Positions 1 through 7,900 of a stretch of 64,000 nucleotides of DNA are shown piece after piece. Origin of the DNA: Glycomyces luteolus. GTDB taxonomy: Bacteria > Actinomycetota > Actinomycetes > Mycobacteriales > Micromonosporaceae. The translations under genes were made by a program, and so were the position numbers. The stretch lies in the NCBI RefSeq assembly GCF_027622875.1, contig NZ_JAPZVP010000003.1, positions 6,627 to 70,626 of the forward strand, given 5' to 3'. Position 1 is the first letter of the stretch, and each line of letters opens with the position of its first letter. The notes under the pieces were generated by a model. That model worked only from the letters and a program-made list of their open reading frames with translations, did no database searches and was not told the origin of the DNA.

Positions 1-42
1 CACGGGGTGTCAAAACCATTTGTGGGGGGTGGGGTCGCGTGG

Positions 43-68
43 GGGCCCGGCGCGCACGCGCCGGGCCC
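43..68 (-). terminator. Terminator hairpin downstream of xylA
   Basis: A perfect 11-bp GC stem with a 4-base loop (GCAC) lies just past the xylA stop codon. No T-run follows on the reverse strand, so it would act as a strong hairpin without a classical tail. It closes the three-gene xylose operon. Confidence 0.6.
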
Positions 69-85
69 GATCGCATTTTCACGGT

Positions 86-1258
86 CTAGCGAACGCCGTA
101 GAGGTGCTCGAGGGCGAGCTGGTCGAGGTGCTCGAAGGCCATGCCCTTGGCGGCGAGGCCTTCGACGTCGACCTTGACGTCCTTGAGGTCGGCCCAGGTC
201 TCGCCTTCGCTCAGGGTCGGGGTCGCGAGCTCGTCGACGCGGGCGGCCTTCAGGGCCTCCTGCACTTCGGGGTCGGCGCGGAAGGCGCGGACCTTGGCCT
301 GCAGGATCTTGTAGTTGCGCATGCAGGCGGCGGCCGAGACCCACACGCCGTTGTCGTCTTCGACGCGCGGGGGCTTGTAGTCGAAGTGGACGGGGCCGGT
401 GTACTGGCCCTTGGCGATGCCCTCTTCGACGGCGTCGACGGTCCAGAACGCGCCGCCGACGTTGCCGGCGCCGAAGCGCAGGTCCTGGTCGAAGCGCGGA
501 CCGGTCTGGCCGTTGAGGTCGATGTGGTAGAGCTTGCCGTGCCACATGGCCTGGCGGATGCCGGCGGCGTAGTCGAGCCCGGCCATCTCCTCGTGCCCGA
601 TCTCGGGGTTGATGCCGACCAGTTCGGGGCGCTCGAGCTCGTTGATGAACGCGAGGGCGTGGCCGAGGGTCGGCAGCAGGATGTTGCCGCGGGGCTCGTT
701 CGGCTTGGGCTCGATGGCGAAGCGGATGTCGTAGCCCTGCTCGGTGACGTAGTCGCCGAGCGTGTCGAAGGCTTCCTTCATGCGGGCCATGGCGGACTGG
801 ATGTCCTTGGAGCCGCCGAACTCGGCGCCTTCGCGGCCGCCCCAGGCGACGTAGATCTCGGCGCCGAGTTCGGCGGCGAGGTCGATGTTGCGCATGACCT
901 TGCTGATCGCGAAGCGGCGCACGTCGCGGTCGTTGTGCGTGAAGCCGCCGTCTTTGAAGATCGGGTGGCTGAAGAGGTTGGTGGTCGCGGTGGTGACCTT
1001 GAGGCCGGTCTCGTCGAGGGCCTTGCGGAACGCGCCGACCTTGGCGTCGCGCTCGGCTTCCGAGGCGTCGAAGTCGAACACGTCGTTGTCGTGGAAGTTG
1101 ACGCCGTAGGCGCCGAGCTCGGCGAGCTTGCGCACGGCGCGGTCGGCGGCCATGGAGGCGCGGGTGGCCGAGCCGAAGACGTCCTGAGCCGCCCAGCCGA
1201 CCGTCCAGATGCCGAAGGAGAACTTGTCCTCGGGCACCGGTGCGTATTTGTCGGTCAT
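86..1258 (-). CDS. xylA: Xylose isomerase
   Basis: Converts D-xylose to D-xylulose in the cytoplasm, the first step of the isomerase route. The 390-residue length fits the actinomycete class I enzymes. Visible family features are FHDND near residues 55-59 (catalytic His and Asp), the metal-site stretch [24 protein letters not shown], and DLNGQTG near the metal-binding C-terminal region. The start is the ATG at 1258 with an AAAGGA ribosome site; the longer open frame upstream is only overlap with xylB. It is the third gene of an operon, 14 bases after xylB, so it is co-transcribed with the kinase and a xylosidase. Confidence 0.97.
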   Translation of the reverse strand: MTDKYAPVPEDKFSFGIWTVGWAAQDVFGSATRASMAADRAVRKLAELGAYGVNFHDNDVFDFDASEAERDAKVGAFRKALDETGLKVTTATTNLFSHPIFKDGGFTHNDRDVRRFAISKVMRNIDLAAELGAEIYVAWGGREGAEFGGSKDIQSAMARMKEAFDTLGDYVTEQGYDIRFAIEPKPNEPRGNILLPTLGHALAFINELERPELVGINPEIGHEEMAGLDYAAGIRQAMWHGKLYHIDLNGQTGPRFDQDLRFGAGNVGGAFWTVDAVEEGIAKGQYTGPVHFDYKPPRVEDDNGVWVSAAACMRNYKILQAKVRAFRADPEVQEALKAARVDELATPTLSEGETWADLKDVKVDVEGLAAKGMAFEHLDQLALEHLYGVR

Positions 1259-1272
1259 GATCGATCCTTTTC

Positions 1273-2667
1273 TCATTGGTGTGCGGCCCAGGACGAGGTC
1301 TCGTCCCGGAGGCTCGCGTACTGCTCGGACACGTTTGCGGCGGCAGTGCCGGTGAGCCGCGCGGTGTCGCCTGTCTTCCACTGTGGCGGGGTCTTGGAGC
1401 CGGTGAGCGCCCAGGCGGCCTGCTTGGCGGCGCCGAGGGCGACGTATTCGGCCGTGGGGGGCACGTCCACGTCGACGCCGAACACGCTCGGGGCGATGCG
1501 GCGCACGGCCTCGGAGGCGGACGCGCCGCCGATGAGGAGTACGCGCTGGGCCTGGAGCCCTTGGGCCGCGAGGGCGGCGAGGCCGTCGGCCTGGGCCGAG
1601 AGCATGCCTTCGACGGCGGCGCGGGCGAGGTCTTCGCGGGTCGCACCGGTCGTGAGCCCGGAGAGGACCCCGGTCGCGTCGGGGCGGTTGGGGGTCCGTT
1701 CGCCGTCGAGATACGGCAGGAGGGTGAGGCCTCCGGCGCCGGGCTCGGCGGCGAGCGCGAGGCGGTCGAACTCGGCGTGGTCGACGCCGAGGAGCGCGCG
1801 GAAGGTGTCGAGGACGCGGGCGGCGTTGAGGGTGCACACGAGCGGCAGGTACCGGCCGGTGGCGTCGGCGAACCCGGCCACGAGCCCGGAGGGGTCGGCG
1901 GCGGGGACGTCGGAGACGCCGAAGACGGTGCCGGAGGTGCCGAGGGAGACGACCACGTCGCCGGGTCCGAGGCCGAGGCCGAGCGCGGCGCCGGCGTTGT
2001 CGCCGGTGCCGGGGGCCACGGCCGCGCCGGAGGCGGTGCGCCCGACGACCTCGTTCGGGGCGGCCACGCGCGGGAGCGCGAGTTCGCGGCCGAAGGCCTG
2101 GACGAGGCGGCTCCGCACATAGTCGCCGGTGGCGGGCGACCAGTAGCCGGTGCCCGAGGCGTCCGAGCGGTCGGTCGCGGCTTCGGCGGCGGAGACCCCG
2201 CGGAGCTTCATGGTGAGCCAGTCGTGCGGGAGCATGACTGAAACAGTTTTCGCCGCGTTCTCAGGCTCGTTCTCGGCCATCCAGGCGAGTTTCGTGGCGG
2301 TGAAGGAGGCGGCGAGGACGAGGCCGGTGTCGGCGGCCCAGGCCTCGGGGCCGCCGTGCTCGGCGGTGAGCCGCCCGGCCTGCGGGGCCGAGCGGGTGTC
2401 GTTCCACAGCAGCGCGTCCCGCACGACCTGGTCGTCCGCGTCGAGGGCGACCATGCCGTGCTGCTGCCCGGCGACGGCCACGGCCTCGGCGCGTTCGAGC
2501 AGGCCCTTGCCGGCCTCTTGGAGCGCCTCCCACCAGGCTTCGGGCGGGCACTCGGTCCCGTCCGGGTGGGAGGCGCGACCGGAGTCGACGATCTCGCCGG
2601 TCTCGGCTTCGACCAACAACACTTTCGTCGACTGCGTCGATGAGTCGACTCCGGCCACCAAGGTCAT
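1273..2667 (-). CDS. xylB: Xylulokinase
   Basis: Phosphorylates D-xylulose to D-xylulose 5-phosphate, feeding the pentose phosphate pathway. The protein has 464 residues, as usual for bacterial XylB. It shows the FGGY-family N-terminal phosphate loop ([10 protein letters not shown], residues 6-15), the substrate region GQQHGMV and the nucleotide-site motif [10 protein letters not shown], followed by a DGERTPN segment and the C-terminal LLIGGASAS region. Its ATG directly follows the stop codon of the alpha-xylosidase gene (TAG ATG, no gap), which implies translational coupling. It lies in one operon with xylA. Confidence 0.96.
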   Translation of the reverse strand: MTLVAGVDSSTQSTKVLLVEAETGEIVDSGRASHPDGTECPPEAWWEALQEAGKGLLERAEAVAVAGQQHGMVALDADDQVVRDALLWNDTRSAPQAGRLTAEHGGPEAWAADTGLVLAASFTATKLAWMAENEPENAAKTVSVMLPHDWLTMKLRGVSAAEAATDRSDASGTGYWSPATGDYVRSRLVQAFGRELALPRVAAPNEVVGRTASGAAVAPGTGDNAGAALGLGLGPGDVVVSLGTSGTVFGVSDVPAADPSGLVAGFADATGRYLPLVCTLNAARVLDTFRALLGVDHAEFDRLALAAEPGAGGLTLLPYLDGERTPNRPDATGVLSGLTTGATREDLARAAVEGMLSAQADGLAALAAQGLQAQRVLLIGGASASEAVRRIAPSVFGVDVDVPPTAEYVALGAAKQAAWALTGSKTPPQWKTGDTARLTGTAAANVSEQYASLRDETSSWAAHQ

Positions 2668-4965
2668 CTAGTTACGCTCCAGCTCCACGTTCGCGGGCTT
2701 GCCCGCAACATCTACGACGCTCACATTAGCGATGTCCGCCGGGCCTGTCGACACCAGGGTCACAACAGTTTCTGAAACTGTTTCAAGAGACACGGTAGTG
2801 TCGCCGTCGACGTCGGAAATCGTGATCCCGCGGTCCGGCGTACCCCACACCTCGAGGGTGATGCCCTCGAATGCGCCGTCGCCGATCTGGAGGCCGGGCT
2901 CGACGCGCGGCAGGATCGCGCCGAAGCGCACGAACACCGGGAAGGTCTCCAGGCCGTGCTTCGTGTCGATGTAGCGTCCGCCCTCGTGGACCTCCTTGGT
3001 CCAGAAGTCGATCCAGCGGCCCTCGGGCAGGTACACCTTGCGCTCGCCCGACGGGTCGTTCACCGGGGCGACGAGGAGGTCCTTGCCGAAGCGGTACTCC
3101 TGGTCGGCGTTCCACGCCACCGGGTCGCCCGGGTTGTCCACATTGAGCGCGCGCAGCACCGGCTCACCGGTGCGCGAGGCGTGCACGGCCGCCGAGTAGA
3201 TGTACGGCATCAGCGAGTACCGCAGCTTCAGCGACTCGACCGCGAGGCGCTCGGCCTCCTCGGAGAACTCCCACAGCTCGCGGGTCGTCGTGCCGTGGTA
3301 GCGCAGCAGCGGCGACAAGGCGCCGAACTGGGCCCAGCGGATGTACAGGTCGTCGGTCGGGGTGCCGTTGAAGCCGCCGGTGTCGTGCGACCAGAACGGG
3401 ACGCCCGACAGGCCGTGCGAGAGCCCGCCGCGGATGGTGCCGCCCAGGCCCGCCCACGTGGTCTGCACGTCGCCCGACCACTGCGCGGAGTGGCGCTGGC
3501 CGCCGAGGAACGACGAGCGCGCCCAGACGAGCTCGTGGCCGTTGATCTCGCGGGTCACCTCGACCACCGCGTCGTTGTACAGCAGCGTGTACGCGTTGTG
3601 CAGCTCGGTGCCGGTCATGCCGTTGTGCGCCACCGCGTCAGCGGGCACGCCCTCGGCGAAGTCGGTCTTGTACAGGGCCGCGCCCGCCTGCAGCGGACCG
3701 CGCAGCAGGTCCTTCCACCACGCGACCGCGTCGGGGTTGGTGAAGTCGACGATGCCGCTGGCCTGGTGCGAGCCGTGCCAGACGTCCGCCACGTACGTCT
3801 CGCCCTTGGCGTTCTTCAGGAAGTAGCCGCGCTCGTCGCCCTCGGCGAAGACCGGCGACTTGTGGGAGATGTAGGAGTTCATCCACAGGCAGACCTTGAA
3901 GCCCTGCGCGGTGAGCTCGGCGAGCATCCGCTCGGGTTCGGGGAAGTTCTCGCGGTCCCACTGCATGTCGGACCAGTGCGGCTCGTGCTGCCAGAACGTG
4001 TCGAGGTGCAGCACGTCGCAGGGGATGCCGCGCTCGCGGATCTTCTTGGCCCGCTCCATGACCCGCTCCTCGGAGTCCACGAAGAAGCCCGAGGAGATCC
4101 AGGTGCCGAAGGCCCATTTCGGAGGGAGCGAGGGCCGGGAGGTGAGGCCGTCGAAGCGGTCCAGGACCTCGACGGGCGTGCCGCCCAGCACGAAGTACTC
4201 GAGCGCGTCGTCGGGCACGATGAACTCGACGGCCGCGTGGGTCTGCTGGGCCACGTCGAACTCGACGGGGGCGCCCGAGTTGACGACGATCCCGTAGCCG
4301 CGGTCGGAGACGTAGATCGGGGCGTTCTTGTACATGCGGATCGACTCGGACCCGAAGGCGTCGAAGTTCCACATGAGGGGGCGCTGGCCGCGCGCGTTGA
4401 GCGGCGCGAAGCGCTCGCCGAACCCGGCGAAGGCCTCGTCCGGCGCGGCGGTGAACGACTCGTGGTAGGCGACCGGCTGGCCGTCGACGAGGGAGCGGCC
4501 GAAGGGGAGCGAGCGCAGGCGGCCCGAGATGTCGGTCTCGCCGGGGTTCTGGGAGACGAGGCGCTTCCCGGCGGCGTCGGTGTACGTCAGGGACCAGGTG
4601 TCGAGGGTGGCGACGGCGCGGACCGAGCCGGCGTCGACGACCACGGTGCCGTCCTCGACCAGGACCTTCGCGTCGCCGTAAGCGCCGGCGTGGACCAGTT
4701 CGATGATCTTCTCGACGGAGGGGCGCGCGGCCCGGTCGGCCGACAGCCGGGCGCGGATGACGCCCTCGGCGACGGCGGCGAGCCCGATGTACAGCTCCTC
4801 CCCCGCGCTCGTCACGGCCTTGAGGAGGACCGAAGCGGGGCCGGTCTCGGCGACCTCGGCGCTCGTGACGGCGGACAGACCCTGCTCGCCGACGGCTCGC
4901 TGGGGAAGCTCCGGGGGGTCGGCGACGAAGAACTCGCGGGCGACCAGCGGCGGGCGGTAAGGCAT
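2668..4965 (-). CDS. GH31 alpha-xylosidase (YicI-like)
   Basis: Predicted intracellular retaining glycosidase that releases alpha-linked xylose, for example from isoprimeverose-type xyloglucan fragments. It has no signal peptide. The 765 residues match YicI (about 770). The GH31 nucleophile Asp is in YKTDFAEG (about residue 435) and the probable acid/base Asp in WSGDVQTTW (about residue 497). SGVPFWSHDTGGF and LRYHGTTTRE are also family-typical. An N-terminal beta-sandwich precedes the barrel. The start is ATG with a GGCAGGAG site. It is the first gene of the xylosidase-xylB-xylA operon, so the xylose it frees is fed straight to the isomerase route. Alpha-glucosidase activity cannot be excluded from sequence alone. 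Confidence 0.9.
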   Translation of the reverse strand: MPYRPPLVAREFFVADPPELPQRAVGEQGLSAVTSAEVAETGPASVLLKAVTSAGEELYIGLAAVAEGVIRARLSADRAARPSVEKIIELVHAGAYGDAKVLVEDGTVVVDAGSVRAVATLDTWSLTYTDAAGKRLVSQNPGETDISGRLRSLPFGRSLVDGQPVAYHESFTAAPDEAFAGFGERFAPLNARGQRPLMWNFDAFGSESIRMYKNAPIYVSDRGYGIVVNSGAPVEFDVAQQTHAAVEFIVPDDALEYFVLGGTPVEVLDRFDGLTSRPSLPPKWAFGTWISSGFFVDSEERVMERAKKIRERGIPCDVLHLDTFWQHEPHWSDMQWDRENFPEPERMLAELTAQGFKVCLWMNSYISHKSPVFAEGDERGYFLKNAKGETYVADVWHGSHQASGIVDFTNPDAVAWWKDLLRGPLQAGAALYKTDFAEGVPADAVAHNGMTGTELHNAYTLLYNDAVVEVTREINGHELVWARSSFLGGQRHSAQWSGDVQTTWAGLGGTIRGGLSHGLSGVPFWSHDTGGFNGTPTDDLYIRWAQFGALSPLLRYHGTTTRELWEFSEEAERLAVESLKLRYSLMPYIYSAAVHASRTGEPVLRALNVDNPGDPVAWNADQEYRFGKDLLVAPVNDPSGERKVYLPEGRWIDFWTKEVHEGGRYIDTKHGLETFPVFVRFGAILPRVEPGLQIGDGAFEGITLEVWGTPDRGITISDVDGDTTVSLETVSETVVTLVSTGPADIANVSVVDVAGKPANVELERN

Positions 4966-5030
4966 TGGATGCTCCTGCCTGTTGAGGGTTCGTACGACAG
5001 CGCGCGAGCCGGTGGGGCGGCACGACGACT

Positions 5031-5060
5031 ATTAGTTTATCGACTATCCCAACAAATTGC
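5031..5060 (-). promoter_or_regulatory. Candidate XylR (ROK-type) operator upstream of the xylose operon
   Basis: Read on the plus strand, TTAGTTTAT is followed by CAACAAATTG. These resemble the two half-sites of the Bacillus-type XylR operator (TTAGTTT...CAACAAACTAA), with about four extra bases of spacing. It sits 66-95 bases before the xylosidase start, a promoter-proximal position. It is an AT-rich island in GC-rich DNA. No xylR gene lies in the window. Confidence 0.4.
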
Positions 5061-5309
5061 GACCGGGGTCCACAGGATTCCACCCGGCTTTCCATTTTCC
5101 GCCGGGTCGGCGGCAACCGCTCACTTTCCACTCCGCAATTCGCCGGTTTCCTCGCGCGCGTCCACTCCGTGCGCCGAGTCGCCAGCGCCGCGGGCGCGGG
5201 AAAGCTACCCTGGGCGGTGCGACCGCCCGAAGCTCACTGTCGCACACCGCGTTCAAGAAGCACTGCCACCAGCCGCAGCCACAAGCACAGTCCGATGCGA
5301 GGTACCGAG

Positions 5310-5780
5310 ATGTCCACCGTCCGCTCCAGCCTTTCCGACGAGAACCGCGAGACCACCGCGAAGGCCCTCCAGGGCGCACTCGTCGACCTCATCGACCTCT
5401 CCCTCGTCGGCAAGCAGGCGCACTGGAACGTCTACGGCAAGAACTTCCGATCGCTCCACCTCCAGCTCGACGAGATCGTCGTGTCGGCGCGCAACGCCAC
5501 CGACCTCGTCGCCGAGCGGGCCATCGCGATCGGCGTCAGCGCGGACGGGCGCGCGGGCACCGTCGCCGAGACCTCCTCGGTCCCCAAGATCCACGACGGC
5601 CAGATCAGCGACACCGAGGTCGTCTCGCTGTTCATCGAGGCCTACACCGCGATCATCGCCAACATGCGCGAGCGCATCGAGGTCACCGAGTCGGCCGACC
5701 CGGTCACCCAGGACCTCCTCATCGGCGTCACCGCCGAACTCGAGAAGCAGAGCTGGATGTTCCAGGCCGAGCTGGCCTAG
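5310..5780 (+). CDS. dps: Dps-family DNA-protecting ferritin
   Basis: Mini-ferritin that stores iron, consumes hydrogen peroxide and usually binds DNA in stress or stationary phase. The 156 residues fit the family. The inter-subunit ferroxidase site is visible: KQAHWNVYG supplies the His and Trp, and LHLQLDEIV supplies the second His-containing turn with Asp and Glu. The ATG at 5310 is preceded by GAGGT at a good distance; an in-frame ATG at 5295 is possible but has a poorer site. It stands alone, divergent from the xylose operon, with a shared terminator downstream. Confidence 0.93.
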   Translation: MSTVRSSLSDENRETTAKALQGALVDLIDLSLVGKQAHWNVYGKNFRSLHLQLDEIVVSARNATDLVAERAIAIGVSADGRAGTVAETSSVPKIHDGQISDTEVVSLFIEAYTAIIANMRERIEVTESADPVTQDLLIGVTAELEKQSWMFQAELA

Positions 5781-5791
5781 CGGTACTCGCG

Positions 5792-5828
5792 GTCGGGGCC
5801 GGGACGCTTGCGGCGACCCGGCCCCGAC
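5792..5828. terminator. Bidirectional terminator between dps and xylanase
   Basis: A perfect 12-bp GC stem (GTCGGGGCCGGG and its complement) with a 13-base loop lies between the convergent dps and xylanase genes. It probably serves both. Confidence 0.7.
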
Positions 5829-5846
5829 CTGTGCGAAGAGTGAGGT

Positions 5847-7268
5847 CTAGGCGGGTGTGCAGGTCACCGTGGGGGTCGACGCGGTCGAGCCGTCGGCCTT
5901 GGTGATGTTGAAGCCGAACGTGGTCGACTGGCCCGCGGCGAGCGTGCCGTTGTAACTCTCGTTCGCGCCGTTCACCGTCGCACCGGTGAGCGTCCCGGTC
6001 ACGCTCCAGGCGTTGGAGATCCGCTCCGAGCCTGGCCAGGTCCACGTCACCTTCCAGCCGTTCAGGTTCTGGTTGGCCTTGACGGTGGCCGAGTAGGTCG
6101 CACCGGTGTTCCACGGACTCGAGACGGAGAGCGTCGCGGTGCAGCCCGAGCCGGTGGGCGGGGGCGAGGTGGTCGCCGGGTCCGAAGTGGCCGGAGTCGT
6201 GGTCGGGTTGCCGGTGCCGCCGCCGCCGAGGGCGTTCAGCACCGCGGTGTAGGCGGGCTTCTTGGCGTAGTCCTCGAAGAACAGCAGCGCCGCACCGGTG
6301 CCGGGGAAGGTGCCGGGCACCCACGAGTCGTTGTCGCGCAGGCCCCAGACGGTGATGCCGGAGCAGTCGGCGAGTTCGGCGCAGATCTCGGTCACGCGCC
6401 GGTAGTCCTCCGCCTGCTGTGCCAGTTCATTGGCGTCAGCCGGCGTGTTGAGCCGGATGTCCAGCTCGGTGATGCGCACCTTCAGGCCCAGGTCCACGAA
6501 CCGCTGCAGGTTCGCCTCCATCGTGGAGGGCACCTGACCGAGGATGAGGTGGGACTGGAAGCCGACGCCGTCGAGGATGTTCTGCGACTTCAAGCCCTGC
6601 GCGATCCGGTAGATCGTGTCGGACTTGGCGTTGTCGCCCTCGATCGAGTAGTCGTTGATGTAGAGGTCGGCGTTCGGATCGGCCGCGCGGGCGGTCTGGA
6701 ACGCGGTGGTGATGAACCCTTCGCCCATGGTGCGCAGCCAGAACGAGTCGCGCATGGCGCCGTTGTTGTCGCTGACGACCTCGTTCACGACGTCCCAGGA
6801 GTCGACCCGGCCCTCGTAGCGGTTCGCGACGGTGTTGATGTGGTCGACCATGGCGGTGCGCATGGCCGTGGCGTTGAGGCCTTGCACCCAGCTGGGGGTC
6901 TGAGCGTGCCATACGAAGGTGTGCCCGTGGACGGACTGGCCGTTGTCCTCCGCGAAGTTCACGAGGGTGTCGGCCTGGGAGAAGGTGTAGTTGCCGTCCT
7001 GCGGTTCGGTCGCGTCCCACTTCATCGCGTTCTCGGCGGTGAGGGAGTTGAACTCGGTGGCGATGGTGTTGCGGTACTGCGCATTGTTCTGGAGCTTGTT
7101 CACGTCCACTGCGACGCCGATGTCCTTGCCGATGGCGTCTGCCGCGGCGCGCAGCGTGGTGGCCTGGGCGCCTGCGAACTGGGTCGAGAGCCCGATGCCG
7201 AGCGCCGCGGTCGCGAGGGTGACGGCCCCCGCGATCACCGCGCGACGGCGTTGACGGTTAAGCAGCAC
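5847..7268 (-). CDS. Secreted GH10 endo-1,4-beta-xylanase with C-terminal CBM2
   Basis: Extracellular xylanase. The preprotein has 473 residues: signal peptide (RRR, hydrophobic stretch, cleavage near FAGAQA, residue about 32), GH10 barrel, Pro/Thr/Ser linker (about 350-372) and a family 2 carbohydrate-binding module of about 100 residues with the paired Cys at its ends. The acid/base Glu is in WDVVNEVV (about residue 160) and the nucleophile Glu in ITELDIR (about 267). HGHTFVWH is GH10-typical. The GTG at 7268 is chosen because GAGGAG lies just upstream; the longer frame adds 32 residues with no ribosome site. A CebR-like operator lies 70-83 bases upstream. Confidence 0.95.
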   Translation of the reverse strand: MLLNRQRRRAVIAGAVTLATAALGIGLSTQFAGAQATTLRAAADAIGKDIGVAVDVNKLQNNAQYRNTIATEFNSLTAENAMKWDATEPQDGNYTFSQADTLVNFAEDNGQSVHGHTFVWHAQTPSWVQGLNATAMRTAMVDHINTVANRYEGRVDSWDVVNEVVSDNNGAMRDSFWLRTMGEGFITTAFQTARAADPNADLYINDYSIEGDNAKSDTIYRIAQGLKSQNILDGVGFQSHLILGQVPSTMEANLQRFVDLGLKVRITELDIRLNTPADANELAQQAEDYRRVTEICAELADCSGITVWGLRDNDSWVPGTFPGTGAALLFFEDYAKKPAYTAVLNALGGGGTGNPTTTPATSDPATTSPPPTGSGCTATLSVSSPWNTGATYSATVKANQNLNGWKVTWTWPGSERISNAWSVTGTLTGATVNGANESYNGTLAAGQSTTFGFNITKADGSTASTPTVTCTPA

Positions 7269-7337
7269 GAAGAACTCCTCAAGGTGGTGCCGCGCCGTGA
7301 GGGAACGAGGCTGTAGGAAGGATGGGATCCGCGGGGA

Positions 7338-7351
7338 GCGGAGCGCTCCCA
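7338..7351. promoter_or_regulatory. CebR-like LacI-family operator of the GH10 xylanase
   Basis: GCGGAGCGCTCCCA matches 12 of 14 bases of the cellobiose regulator box TGGGAGCGCTCCCA known from Streptomyces. It lies 70-83 bases upstream of the xylanase GTG, so cello-oligosaccharide control of this xylanase is plausible. It is a site-level match only; no LacI-family gene is in the window. Confidence 0.6.
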
Positions 7352-7434
7352 GCGAGGTGAGCACAGCCTAGCGAATGCATCGATGTTGGTCAATGCTCAC
7401 CGTTCGGTGTACCTCGCGAAGCGGAGGAGAACTC

Positions 7435-7447
7435 TAATATCCCCGGT
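7435..7447 (+). promoter_or_regulatory. Leaderless promoter (-10 TAATAT)
   Basis: TAATAT ends seven bases before the ATG at 7448, so the transcript should start at or next to the start codon. No clear -35 is visible. Confidence 0.55.
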
Positions 7448-7859
7448 ATGGACAACCCGGCAATCGAAGATCCCCCTGGGACCAAACCCGTCTACCAGCG
7501 CCCTATGCCTTGGCAGATCATCGCCGCACTCGTGCTCATCGGCCTCGACGTCCTGTCCTCCGCCATGACGGCGGCACTGACGTTCTCGGTCGTGGCGGCA
7601 CTGTCGGCCCTCATCTGGATCGCGCTCGGCGTGTGCATCGCCGCGCGCCTGGACAGGGCCCGGAACCTCGCGATGGCGTTCAACCTCGTCAACATCCTGA
7701 TCGCCGTACTGCTCACCGTGGCGTTCGCCGCTCTCGGGCCGATCGCCGCGTTGACGGCCGCGAGCGTCGCGTTCTCGCTCGGCATGATCTTCCTGCTCGG
7801 CAGCGACGCGTCCAAGGCCTACACCTACAAGGGTCGGCCTGAGGTCGTCCCAGGACTGA
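7448..7859 (+). CDS. Small membrane protein, reading frame without its own stop codon
   Basis: Unrecognised membrane protein. From the ATG it has a short polar N-terminus (DNPAIEDPPGTKPVYQRPM) and then four hydrophobic segments in about 110 residues, ending in a basic stretch (SKAYTYKGRPEV). The frame stays open through the terminator at 7864-7887 and on into the antisense of leuS. Stop codons exist only in the other two frames (TGA at 7840 and at 7857), so the end given here is a guess. A one-base error or natural frameshift near 7830-7857 would restore a protein of about 130-137 residues. No function is assigned. Confidence 0.55.
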
Positions 7860-7863
7860 CGAA

Positions 7864-7887
7864 GGCGGGACCGATTCCGGTCCCGCC
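7864..7887. terminator. Bidirectional terminator between membrane protein gene and leuS
   Basis: A perfect 10-bp stem (GGCGGGACCG and its complement) with a 4-base loop lies 14 bases past the leuS stop, between convergent genes. Confidence 0.75.
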
Positions 7888-7900
7888 CTTGCCCTCTGCG

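Noticed and set aside
5111-5129. A 19-base sequence upstream of dps that recurs with one mismatch at 20720-20738 in the Rhs promoter
   Set aside because: One near-match of this length is expected by chance in 64 kb of GC-rich DNA, and the two sites do not share a -35 element.
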